From positions 682,001 to 746,000 of the forward strand of contig OY970347.1 of the NCBI GenBank assembly GCA_963717635.1: a stretch of DNA of 64,000 bases, written 5' to 3'. This document shows positions 33,349 through 40,162 of this stretch, one piece after another (the first letter of the stretch is position 1; each line of letters begins with the position of its first letter). The position numbers and the translations under genes are program-made. This DNA comes from JALZKA01 sp963717635 (lineage in GTDB: Bacteria; Actinomycetota; Thermoleophilia; Solirubrobacterales; 70-9). The notes under the pieces are model-generated. The model had not been told where the DNA came from, ran no database searches, and saw only the letters and a list, made by a program, of their open reading frames with translations.

Positions 33349-34076
33349 GCGAGCCGCGTCGCCCGGGCGAGGAGGCTCCAGCGGTCGAGCCGCGGAAGCC
33401 CAGCGCGCGCTACCCGGTGTTCGTGGGGATCGCGTTCGTCGTTCTGATCGCCTACGCGACGTTCAACACCGTCACCAACGACGACGACGGCCTGCTGGGG
33501 GCGGAGGATGCGGAGCGCGGGCGGGCGCTCGCCGAGTTCGCGATCCCGGACGTCCGCGCTGACCTGGTCAAGGACGCAAACGTCTTCCAGGACGATTGCG
33601 AGACGGCCGACAACCCCTGCCCCGAGGCGGAGCAGAGAACGCCCGCGTGCCGGATCAGTGGCCCCGAGGCCCGGAAGGCTCTGCGGGTCTGCGACTTCTT
33701 CGACCGCCCGCTTGCGATCTCGTTCTGGTTCACCGGCGGCGGCGACTGCCTGGCCGAGCAGGACGCTTTCGACCGCGCCGCGCGGCGCTTCGGCGACCGG
33801 GTCAACTTCCTGTCGGTCAACGTGCGCGACGACATCGGCGAGGTGCGGGAGATCGTCGACGAGCGCGGGTGGAGCGTGCCCGTGGGTTGGGACCGCGACG
33901 GAGCCGTCTCAAACATCTATCGGGTCGGCCTGTGTCCGACGCTGGCATTGGCCTATCCAGGCGGGATCCTCCAGGCGGCGCGGATCGGGACCGATGAATT
34001 CTCAGAAGCGGCCCTCGCCGACTCACTGGAGATGCTGCTCGAAGAGTCGACCGAGCGCGCCCGGCAGGTGGGTTGA
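33345..34076 (+). CDS. membrane-anchored thioredoxin-like protein with a single active-site cysteine
   Basis: A 243-residue protein: a proline-rich cytoplasmic start, one membrane helix (YPVFVGIAFVVLIAYATFNT), then an extracytoplasmic thioredoxin-like domain. Where TlpA-type proteins have W-C-x-x-C, this one has FWFTGGGDCLAEQ, so only the second Cys remains. YRVGLCPTLALAYPGG supplies the cis-proline loop (C-P-T) with an extra Cys. Several further cysteines (DDCETADNPCPEAEQRTPAC) precede the domain. It overlaps MMPL by ATGA. Redox or structural support of the transporter's ectodomains is possible; the missing Cys argues against a standard oxidoreductase. Confidence 0.75.
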   Translation: MSEPRRPGEEAPAVEPRKPSARYPVFVGIAFVVLIAYATFNTVTNDDDGLLGAEDAERGRALAEFAIPDVRADLVKDANVFQDDCETADNPCPEAEQRTPACRISGPEARKALRVCDFFDRPLAISFWFTGGGDCLAEQDAFDRAARRFGDRVNFLSVNVRDDIGEVREIVDERGWSVPVGWDRDGAVSNIYRVGLCPTLALAYPGGILQAARIGTDEFSEAALADSLEMLLEESTERARQVG

Positions 34077-34717
34077 TGACGGCGGCATCGGAGCTTCGGA
34101 CCGGTTGGTTAGCGCCCGAGCTGCGGGACGAGTTCCCAGGGCTGGCGCTGCGCACCCTGCTGGTGGCGCGCGGTTCGGGACGCAGCCCCAGAGCGGTCAA
34201 GGATCGCCTCGCCGAGCTCGCCAGCCGGTTCTCGGGCGCTCAGGCGGTCAATCTGCGCCACCAGTCGATCCCCTGGGCCTACCGGGTCTTCTACCGGCAC
34301 ATCGGCCTCGACCCGGACGAACAGCGCACGCCGGTCGAGGAACTGGCGCTCGAGCGGATGCGCAAGGGCGGCTTCCCCAGCAAGAGCCTCTTGGACGACG
34401 CCCTGACGATCGCGATCGCCGACTCCGGCGTCGCGCTGCGGGCGTTCGACGCCGACCGGGTCGAGGGCGCGCTTGGCCTGCGCACGAGCGCTGCCGGCGA
34501 GCAGCTCGAGGGCCGCCCTGGCGAGCTGCCCGAGGGCACGCTTGTGATCGCCGACGAGCTGCGCCCTGTGAGCCTCCTGTTCGGGGCGTTGGCAGCGGGC
34601 CGGGGGGTTCATCCCAAGACCAAGCGCACGCTGCTAGCTGCGATCCAGGTCAAGGGCGTGCCCGATATCGCGGCCGAAGAAGCGCTATGGCTGGCGGCCG
34701 GGGTGCTCGAGGGTTAG
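34076..34717 (+). CDS. B3/B4 tRNA-binding domain protein
   Basis: A protein of about 213 residues made of a single B3/B4 domain, as found in the phenylalanyl-tRNA synthetase beta chain, here free-standing. Recognisable: the start ELRTGWLAPELRDEFPGLAL, then HQSIPWAYRVFYRHIGLDPD, and SKSLLDDALTIAIADSGVAL, the FPxxSLxD-type motif, then a C-terminal GVHPKTKRTLLAAIQVKGVP. Free-standing B3/B4 proteins are thought to act in editing or tRNA-related quality control, but few are characterised. ATG 34076 overlaps the preceding stop (TGATG). Confidence 0.82.
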   Translation: MTAASELRTGWLAPELRDEFPGLALRTLLVARGSGRSPRAVKDRLAELASRFSGAQAVNLRHQSIPWAYRVFYRHIGLDPDEQRTPVEELALERMRKGGFPSKSLLDDALTIAIADSGVALRAFDADRVEGALGLRTSAAGEQLEGRPGELPEGTLVIADELRPVSLLFGALAAGRGVHPKTKRTLLAAIQVKGVPDIAAEEALWLAAGVLEG

Positions 34718-34737
34718 ACTGGTTCTCGCTGATCGCA

Positions 34738-35265
34738 ATGCCGCAGGTACTCGCAAAGCACGCGCAGCACGACTTCGAGTTCGCCGGCACCCCGGCGACG
34801 ACGGACGACGAACGCCTTGTCCGCGACGAGCTCCGGCGCCAGATCGCCCGCCTCGAGCGCCAGCTCGGCGAGCTCTGGACGACCGCCTTCCCACGCCGCG
34901 GGATCGACTGGACCGTCGGAGCGGCGGGCGGCCCGCGAATTCTCGGCGCCGCAGACCTCGAGCGCGTGCGCGACGCGCTGATCGTGCGCATTCGCGAGGC
35001 GCAGACCGAGATCGCGCGGCGCGCCGACATCGAGGAGTCGAATCGCAACCTCGTCGAGGTGATGATCGCCGACCCCGACAAGTACCACTGGGTTCAGATC
35101 TCCAACGAGGACGTCGGCGAGCGGGAGTGCAAGCACTGGCACGCGCGGCCGCGCTGGGGCATCCTCGGGATGCTGCTCGGCTGGTGGCGCGTCAAGGTCT
35201 CCAGCGGTTGTCCCTTAGCCAAGGGGGGCCTCGTGCCTCCCGCGCCAACTCTTAGTGGCCAGTAA
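34738..35265 (+). CDS. conserved hypothetical protein with CKHWH motif
   Basis: A 175-residue protein. A charged helical region (DERLVRDELRRQIARLERQL, repeated pattern of E/R) is followed by a compact C-terminal part: DPDKYHWVQISNEDVGEREC, then KHWHARPRWGILGMLLGWWR and a conserved-looking SSGCPLAKGG. The Cys/His set (C, H, H, C) could hold a metal. A TAGACT box 17 bases before ATG 34738 suggests its own promoter; an ATG at 34687 inside the preceding gene is less likely. The end overlaps the next start by 11 bases. I know similar unannotated proteins only from Thermoleophilia. Confidence 0.68.
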   Translation: MPQVLAKHAQHDFEFAGTPATTDDERLVRDELRRQIARLERQLGELWTTAFPRRGIDWTVGAAGGPRILGAADLERVRDALIVRIREAQTEIARRADIEESNRNLVEVMIADPDKYHWVQISNEDVGERECKHWHARPRWGILGMLLGWWRVKVSSGCPLAKGGLVPPAPTLSGQ

Positions 35266-35749
35266 GAAACGCAGGCGAAAGCGCCGCCCTCGCGCGCCCC
35301 AGCAGGTCGCACCCTCGCCCGCCCAGAGCGCGTCTCCGCCGAAGCGTCATCGTGGCCTCGCCGCGGCGGCCGACGAGCGGCCGCCGGCGCCCTGGGGCTC
35401 GTTCCCGCTGGTCGAGATCGCGATCCTCGTCGGGCTGGTGATGCTCCTGATCGGCCTGATCGGCGGCGGCGCCCGCGGGCCCCTGCTGATCGCAATCGGC
35501 CTCGGGCTGGCCGGGCTCGGCGGCCTCGAACTCGCGATCCGCGAGCACTTCGCGGGCTTCCGCTCGCACAGCACCATGCTGGCCGGGATCCCGGCTGTCG
35601 CGGTCCTCGCCCTGCTGTTCTACGCCGGGCCAGACTCGCTGCCGCCGCTGGCACGGGTCGCGATCTCCGCGGCCGTCTTCGCTGCGTCGCTCTACGGCCT
35701 GGCGACGATGTTCCGGCGCAAGGCCGGCGTCTCGGTCAAGCTCCGGTAG
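35255..35749 (+). CDS. small four-helix membrane protein of unknown function
   Basis: A 164-residue protein. The first 40 residues are very basic (SKKRRRKRRPRAPQQVAPSP), then four hydrophobic helices follow: LVEIAILVGLVMLLIGLIGG, GPLLIAIGLGLAGLGGLELA, TMLAGIPAVAVLALLFYAGP and RVAISAAVFAASLYGLATMF. The GTG start overlaps the end of the preceding gene. No family recognised. A strong bidirectional hairpin follows. Confidence 0.7.
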   Translation: MASKKRRRKRRPRAPQQVAPSPAQSASPPKRHRGLAAAADERPPAPWGSFPLVEIAILVGLVMLLIGLIGGGARGPLLIAIGLGLAGLGGLELAIREHFAGFRSHSTMLAGIPAVAVLALLFYAGPDSLPPLARVAISAAVFAASLYGLATMFRRKAGVSVKLR

Positions 35750-35770
35750 CGGGCCACCGGGCCCACAACG

Positions 35771-35801
35771 ACGAACGGGCGGCCCGTGGGCCGCCCGTCG
35801 T
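35771..35801. terminator. bidirectional terminator
   Basis: ACGGGCGGCC (35775-35784) and GGCCGCCCGT (35789-35798) form a perfect 10-base-pair stem with loop CGTG; flanking ACGA/CGT extends it imperfectly. It sits between the convergent membrane-protein and integration-host-factor genes, so it probably serves both. There is no U-tract. Confidence 0.65.
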
Positions 35802-35820
35802 GAACTCCCCGGGGCCCTAC

Positions 35821-36162
35821 CTATGCGAGGCGGGCGCCCTGCTTCGCGTCGAGCTCGGCTGCCAGCAACGAGCGCTGGCGCAGCGTCAGGCGACCGAGCT
35901 GCCGGTTCTCGTTCAGAGCAAGCGAGACGAGGAACTTCCGGGTGCGGGTGCGACCCCAGCGGCGCTGGCTTCGCATCAGCTCCCCGATCGTCATCGTCTC
36001 GACTTCCCACGGGCACTCACGCACGACCTCGGCCGTGTCGACGTCGCCGGCCTCCACCGCTCGCTTCAGCGCAGCTCGGGCAAGCCTTACCCGGTTGGCC
36101 TCCGCCAGCGCGCGCATGTGTTGCGGCATTGGGGCATGGGCGATCGTCGAGGCAGCTTCCAT
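35821..36162 (-). CDS. mihF: integration host factor, actinobacterial type (mIHF/sIHF)
   Basis: A 113-residue nucleoid protein of the actinobacterial IHF family, unrelated to HU-type IHF. Diagnostic pattern: MRALAEANRVRLARAALKRA (N-terminal helix), the helix-two-turns-helix region TIGELMRSQRRWGRTRTRKF, and the C-terminal LGRLTLRQRSLLAAELD. mIHF binds and bends DNA and is essential in mycobacteria. Start: ATG 36162, eight bases after AGGAGG; an ATG 24 bases upstream would put the ribosome site inside the coding region. It has a leader of about 155 bases containing a strong hairpin, which points to leader-level regulation. Confidence 0.88.
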   Translation of the reverse strand: MEAASTIAHAPMPQHMRALAEANRVRLARAALKRAVEAGDVDTAEVVRECPWEVETMTIGELMRSQRRWGRTRTRKFLVSLALNENRQLGRLTLRQRSLLAAELDAKQGARLA

Positions 36163-36224
36163 TGTCACTCCTCCTGTTGAGTGCATCAGTGGTGTATTGG
36201 GATGAGCGCGCAGAACTCTCCACT

Positions 36225-36249
36225 GGCAACCGACTTCCAGTCGGTTGCC
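36225..36249 (-). promoter_or_regulatory. perfect hairpin in the mihF leader
   Basis: GGCAACCGACT-TCC-AGTCGGTTGCC: an 11-base-pair perfect stem with three-base loop, extended by CTG/CAG across a one-base bulge. It lies in the transcribed leader, about 63 bases before the ATG. It could be an RNA structure (stabiliser, attenuator) or a DNA operator; no U-tract follows. Confidence 0.55.
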
Positions 36250-36324
36250 CAGGGAAAGAGGCCTAGATCGGGTGGCTCCGGTCTGCCCCTCTACCTGCCC
36301 CGGGATTGTGTCCGGCGCGGTTCC

Positions 36325-36354
36325 AACCTACGCAAGTTGTGCGCGCAGCGTCAA
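36325..36354 (-). promoter_or_regulatory. probable promoter of mihF
   Basis: On the minus strand TTGACG (36354-36349) and TAGGTT (36330-36325) have an 18-base spacer. The start would be near 36318. The remaining 36355-36443 gap contains the near-palindrome CTTGTTCACAATTGGACAAG (36418-36437) right after the upstream gene's stop, function unknown. Confidence 0.5.
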
Positions 36355-36443
36355 CGCGATGCTCCCTGAACCGAGATGTTCGTTCGCTACGAGCAGCTTT
36401 TTCCTCGCCGTTGACAGCTTGTTCACAATTGGACAAGCGATAT

Positions 36444-37700
36444 CTACCCATCGCGGGGTAGGTCCGGGAAGCGTTCGAGGGTGGTGGCGAAGATCTCGAG
36501 CGCGCGATCGAGATGCCTGCGCTCGTGGGTCGCCATCACCGAAGTCCGAAGCAGCGCGCCGCCGGGCGGCACCGCCGGATGCAGCGCGACGTTCGTGTAG
36601 AGGCCCGCGTCGAACAGCGCCTTCCATAGCAGCACGGCCTGCCAGTCCTCGCCGACCAGGACCGGCACCACCGGCGTGTTCGCCTCGGTGCCGTCGGCGA
36701 GCTTCCCGGGGTCGATCACCTGCAGCCCGAGGTCGCGAAAGCCCTGACGCAGGTGGGCGGCGTTCGCGAGCAGCCGATCCATCAGCTCCGGCCCCTCGGC
36801 GCGGATCACCCGCAGGGCGCCGAGCGCCGCCCCGACGGCCGCCGGCACCGCGGACGCCGTGAAGATGAACGGCCGTGAGGTCACGCGCAGGTAATCGATC
36901 ACCTCGTCCGAGCCGGCGATGAAGCCGCCGCACGACGCCAGGCTCTTCGAGAAGGTGCCCATCCGCAGGTCGACCGCGTGCTCGAGGCCGAACAGCTCGC
37001 AGGCGCCCGCGCCACGCGCGCCCAGCACCCCGACGGCGTGCGCCTCGTCCACCATCAGCCGCGCCCCGTGGCGCTTGCAGAGCTCGACGATCGCCGGCAG
37101 GTCGCACAGATCCCCCTCCATCGAGAAGACGCCATCGACCACCACTAGGACGCCGCCGCCGTCGTCGGCCGCGCGCTCGAGCATCCGCTCCAGCTTTGGC
37201 ATCTGGTTGTGGCGGAACGGGCGCAGCTTGGCGCCGGAGATCTTCACCCCGTCCAGGATCGAGGCGTGGTCGGCCGAGTCGCAGATCACCGTGTCGCCGG
37301 GGCCGAGGATCGTGCCGAGGCACCCGACGTTCGCCTGGTGGCCCGTGGTGAACACGATCACGTCGTCGGTTCCCATCCAGTCGGCGAGCTCGCGCTCGAG
37401 CTCGACGTGAAGCGGGGTCGTGCCGTTCAAGAAGCGCGAGCCGGTGAGGCCCGTGCCATAGCGCTCGAGCGCATCCCTCGCTGCCTGCTTTACGCGCTCG
37501 TCCCCCGTCAGGCCGAGGTAGTTGTTCGAGCCCAGCATCACCTTCTCGGCGCCCTCGATCTCCATCAGGGGGCCAGCCTCGGATTCGATCAGCCGGAAGT
37601 ACGGCAGGAGGTCGGCCTCGCGCGCGGCCTCGAGCTGTTCGAGGCGGTCGTGGCTGCGGGCCTTCTCAAAGACGTCGACTGCGGGGCGGGTCTCGCTCAT
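36444..37700 (-). CDS. alpha-oxoamine synthase, serine-palmitoyltransferase-like
   Basis: A 418-residue PLP enzyme of the alpha-oxoamine synthase family (SPT, KBL, BioF, ALAS), which condenses an amino acid with an acyl-CoA or acyl-ACP. Landmarks: glycine-rich YGTGLTGSRFLNGTTPLHVE, ring-stacking H145 (SADHASILDG), D218-E-A-H221 (LMVDEAHAVG) and PLP lysine K252 in GTFSKSLASCGGFIAG. The GSRFLNGT and SKSLAS-GG patterns are closest to serine palmitoyltransferase-like members, as far as I can judge. It is divergent, with a 46-base gap, from a GNAT protein of the type paired with SPT in bacterial ceramide synthesis. BioF or KBL activity cannot be excluded. Start ATG 37700; the open frame upstream is non-coding. 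Confidence 0.85.
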   Translation of the reverse strand: MSETRPAVDVFEKARSHDRLEQLEAAREADLLPYFRLIESEAGPLMEIEGAEKVMLGSNNYLGLTGDERVKQAARDALERYGTGLTGSRFLNGTTPLHVELERELADWMGTDDVIVFTTGHQANVGCLGTILGPGDTVICDSADHASILDGVKISGAKLRPFRHNQMPKLERMLERAADDGGGVLVVVDGVFSMEGDLCDLPAIVELCKRHGARLMVDEAHAVGVLGARGAGACELFGLEHAVDLRMGTFSKSLASCGGFIAGSDEVIDYLRVTSRPFIFTASAVPAAVGAALGALRVIRAEGPELMDRLLANAAHLRQGFRDLGLQVIDPGKLADGTEANTPVVPVLVGEDWQAVLLWKALFDAGLYTNVALHPAVPPGGALLRTSVMATHERRHLDRALEIFATTLERFPDLPRDG

Positions 37701-37746
37701 GGGTCGAAGTCTCGCAAAGGGCCCAGCCGGTAGCTTGGCGGCGGCC

Positions 37747-38874
37747 ATGCCGCTCCAGATCCGCCCGTTCGAGGGCCGTCGCGACCTCGATGCGTTCATC
37801 AAGCTGCCGTTCCGCCTGCGCGCCGGCGACTCGCAATGGGTCCCGCCGCTCCTCTTCGAGCGCCGGGCGTTCCTCGACCGCAAGAAGAACCCCTGGTTTC
37901 GGCATGCCGAGGCCGAGCTGTTCCTGGCGGAGCGCGGCGGGCAGGTGGTCGGACGGATCACGGCTCACATCGACCACCGGTGGGACGAGTACCAGGGTGG
38001 TAGCGACGCCATGTTCGGCTTCTTCGATTCCGAGAACGATCCGGAGGTGGCGGCGGCGTTGATCGACAAGGCGGCCGGCTGGGCGCGGGAGCGAGGCCGC
38101 GAGCGCCTGCTCGGGCCGATGGACTTCACCACCAACGACGAGTGCGGCCTGTTGATCGAGGGCTACGACGAGCCGTCGATGATCCTCGAGCCCTGGCACC
38201 CGCCGCACTACCGCGAGCTGCTCGAGGGCCAGGGCCTGTCGAAGACGATCGACCTGCTCATGTGGGAGTTGTGGTTCGGCGACCTCGCCGAGGGCGATCA
38301 GTTCACGCCGATGATCCACGCGGCGGCCGACCACTCGCGCAAGGAGGGGGTGGTCGTCCGGTCGATGCGAAAGCGCGACATGGAGGCCGAGGTGACCCGC
38401 TTCATGGAGGTCTACAACGTCGCCTGGGGCCGCAACTGGGGCTTCGTCCCGATCACCGAAGCCGAGGTGAAGTTCCAGGCCAAGAACCTGAAGCCGGTCC
38501 TCGACGAAGCGTGGGCGATGATCGCCGAGAAGGACGGCGAGGTGATCGGCGCCGCCCTCACGCTGCCCGACGTGGACCAGGCTCTCACCCGGATGAAGGG
38601 CCGGGTGTTGCCGGCCGGTTGGTGGCATTTCCTGCGCCGCCGCAGCTACATCGACCGCCTCCGGGTCTTCGCCCTCGGCGTGCTGCCGCAGCACCAGCAC
38701 CTCGGCGTCGCCGCCGCGTTATACGAGCGCCACCTCGAGTCGGCGCAGGACCCCGGCCCGTCCGGCGGCCACATGGGCTGGATTCTCGAGACCAACAAGC
38801 CCATGAACCGGGCGATGGAGGGGATGGGCGGCAAGGTCGTACAGCGCTACCGGATCTACGAACGACCCCTCTAG
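37747..38874 (+). CDS. GNAT-fold acyltransferase, bacterial ceramide synthase-like (YghO family)
   Basis: A 375-residue protein of the two-lobed GNAT-like family. It shows LPFRLRAGDSQWVPPLLFER, then VVGRITAHIDHRWDEYQGG, the family hallmark GPMDFTTNDECGLLIEGYDE, EVYNVAWGRNWGFVPITEAE, and the C-terminal acyl-CoA-binding FALGVLPQHQHLGVAAALYE followed by GWILETNKPMNRAMEGMGGK. The same family includes the Caulobacter ceramide synthase bCerS, usually encoded near serine palmitoyltransferase. Here it faces the SPT-like gene across 46 bases. N-acylation of a long-chain amine is therefore the working hypothesis; the bCerS assignment is from memory of motifs and context, not a search. Confidence 0.8.
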   Translation: MPLQIRPFEGRRDLDAFIKLPFRLRAGDSQWVPPLLFERRAFLDRKKNPWFRHAEAELFLAERGGQVVGRITAHIDHRWDEYQGGSDAMFGFFDSENDPEVAAALIDKAAGWARERGRERLLGPMDFTTNDECGLLIEGYDEPSMILEPWHPPHYRELLEGQGLSKTIDLLMWELWFGDLAEGDQFTPMIHAAADHSRKEGVVVRSMRKRDMEAEVTRFMEVYNVAWGRNWGFVPITEAEVKFQAKNLKPVLDEAWAMIAEKDGEVIGAALTLPDVDQALTRMKGRVLPAGWWHFLRRRSYIDRLRVFALGVLPQHQHLGVAAALYERHLESAQDPGPSGGHMGWILETNKPMNRAMEGMGGKVVQRYRIYERPL

Positions 38875-38912
38875 TCGCGGGCGCCGCGCGCGGGTGTAGC
38901 CTGCGTCCCCTG

Positions 38913-39221
38913 GTGGAAGAGGTTCTGGAGGCAGAGGCGATCGAAGAGGGTCCCGCGAGCGGGGCCGAGCCGATCGCGCGGCCGCTGCCGGCGACCACTT
39001 CCGGAGGCGATGTGTCGGTTCTCCGTGGCGAGGCGCGCACGGTCGCGATCGCCGCCGCGGGCGGCGTGGTCGCAGGCGCGGCCACCGTCGCCGTCGTCAA
39101 GGCCGCCTCACGCGCGGCGACGCCGAAGCGCTCGAAGCGGGGGCGGCTGCGGCGCCAGAAGCCGAACGAGGTCATCGCCAGCCGCTCGTTCCTGGTCGAC
39201 GTTCACCTGCTCGGCCGCTGA
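38913..39221 (+). CDS. 102-residue hypothetical protein
   Basis: A small protein: an acidic start (VEEVLEAEAIEEGPASGAEP), a central hydrophobic or amphipathic alanine-rich stretch (RTVAIAAAGGVVAGAATVAV) that could cross the membrane once, a strongly basic segment (RAATPKRSKRGRLRRQKPNE) and a conserved-looking end IASRSFLVDVHLLGR. GTG 38913 lies about a dozen bases after TAGCCT, a possible -10, so the message may be leaderless. The TGA overlaps the presumed CTG start of the next gene. Unknown function. Confidence 0.6.
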   Translation: MEEVLEAEAIEEGPASGAEPIARPLPATTSGGDVSVLRGEARTVAIAAAGGVVAGAATVAVVKAASRAATPKRSKRGRLRRQKPNEVIASRSFLVDVHLLGR

Positions 39222-40159
39222 GTCGGTCGCTCGAGATCGAGGTCCGGCCGCCGTGCCCGTACCGGCTGCCTGGCCGTGGTCGCGCCGACGGGGTGATGCG
39301 ATCGAGCGGCGGCGTCCTGACCCGGCTCCTGCACATCGGCGACGATCCGGTGGTCGTCCACGGCTGGCAGCGGCGCGACGGCGGGGTGGCGATCCGCGCG
39401 GTGGCGACCAAGGCGCCCGGTGACGAGGAGACGCTCGAGAACGCCGTCGCCCGCATGCGGTTCGCGCTCGCCGTCGACGACGACCTGCGTCCGTTCTACG
39501 CCGAGTTCAAGCGCGATCCATTCCTCGGGCCGGCGATCCGCCGGCGTCCGTGGCTGCGGCCGAAGCGCCGGCCGGTTGCCTGGGAGGCGCTGGCCTGGGC
39601 GATCACGGAACAGCTGATCGAGTCCTCGCGCGCCGCGGTGATCCAGAAGCGGATCGTCCGACGCTGGGGTCGCACATCCGAGTGGCGGGGCAGGGGAACC
39701 GAGCGCCGGCCCTTGCGCGACGTGCCCTCGGCCGCGGCGGTCGCGGGGCTGGCGCCGGCGGAGCTCGCCGGTTGCGACCTGGCGCCCGCGCGTGCGATCG
39801 CGATGGTCAAGTGCGCTCGGGAGGTCGCGACCGGGCGAGCCGATCCCTCCGATCCCGCCGCCGACGCCCGCTTCGAGCGGATCAGCGAGATCGGGCCATG
39901 GACGCTGCAGTGCCTCGGCCTGTTTGGCCGCGGCGAGCCCGATTCGCTGCCCGCCGGCGATCTCGCCTACGTGAAGCTCGTCGGCCTCGCGGCCGGCCTC
40001 GGCCGTCGTGCGATGGTCGAGGAGGTCGAGGACTTCTACGCGCGCTACGAGCCGTTCCGCGCCCTGGCGGGGATCTTCTCGCTCAGCAATTACTCGAGCG
40101 CGAACAGCCTCGCACGCGGGCTGCCGATGGCACCGGACATCTACGCGGATGCGGCCTAG
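39218..40159 (+). CDS. AlkA-like DNA-3-methyladenine glycosylase
   Basis: About 313 residues of the helix-hairpin-helix/GPD DNA glycosylase superfamily, AlkA branch, for repair of alkylated bases. RMRFALAVDDDLRPFYAEFK and EALAWAITEQLIESSRAAVI are family segments; the HhH-GPD element is RISEIGPWTLQCLGLFGRGE with catalytic Asp in LPAGDLAYVKLV. The homologous N-terminus (PPCPYRLPGRGRADG) lies upstream of the first ordinary start (GTG 39293). The only start-like codon before it is CTG 39218, overlapping the previous stop as CTGA. I use that start; GTG 39293 is the conservative alternative. Confidence 0.82.
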   Translation: MSRSLEIEVRPPCPYRLPGRGRADGVMRSSGGVLTRLLHIGDDPVVVHGWQRRDGGVAIRAVATKAPGDEETLENAVARMRFALAVDDDLRPFYAEFKRDPFLGPAIRRRPWLRPKRRPVAWEALAWAITEQLIESSRAAVIQKRIVRRWGRTSEWRGRGTERRPLRDVPSAAAVAGLAPAELAGCDLAPARAIAMVKCAREVATGRADPSDPAADARFERISEIGPWTLQCLGLFGRGEPDSLPAGDLAYVKLVGLAAGLGRRAMVEEVEDFYARYEPFRALAGIFSLSNYSSANSLARGLPMAPDIYADAA

Positions 40160-40162
40160 GGC

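Noticed and set aside
33508..34737. Long plus-strand frame preceding the CKHWH protein
   Set aside because: It lies over two well-supported genes in another frame and has shadow composition; the real start is ATG 34738.
36411..36450. Plus-strand promoter (TTGACA or TTGTTC with TATCTA) reading antisense into the SPT-like gene
   Set aside because: TTGACA and TATCTA are 24 bases apart; the TTGTTC/TATCTA pair at 16 bases is too weak, and no gene follows in that direction.
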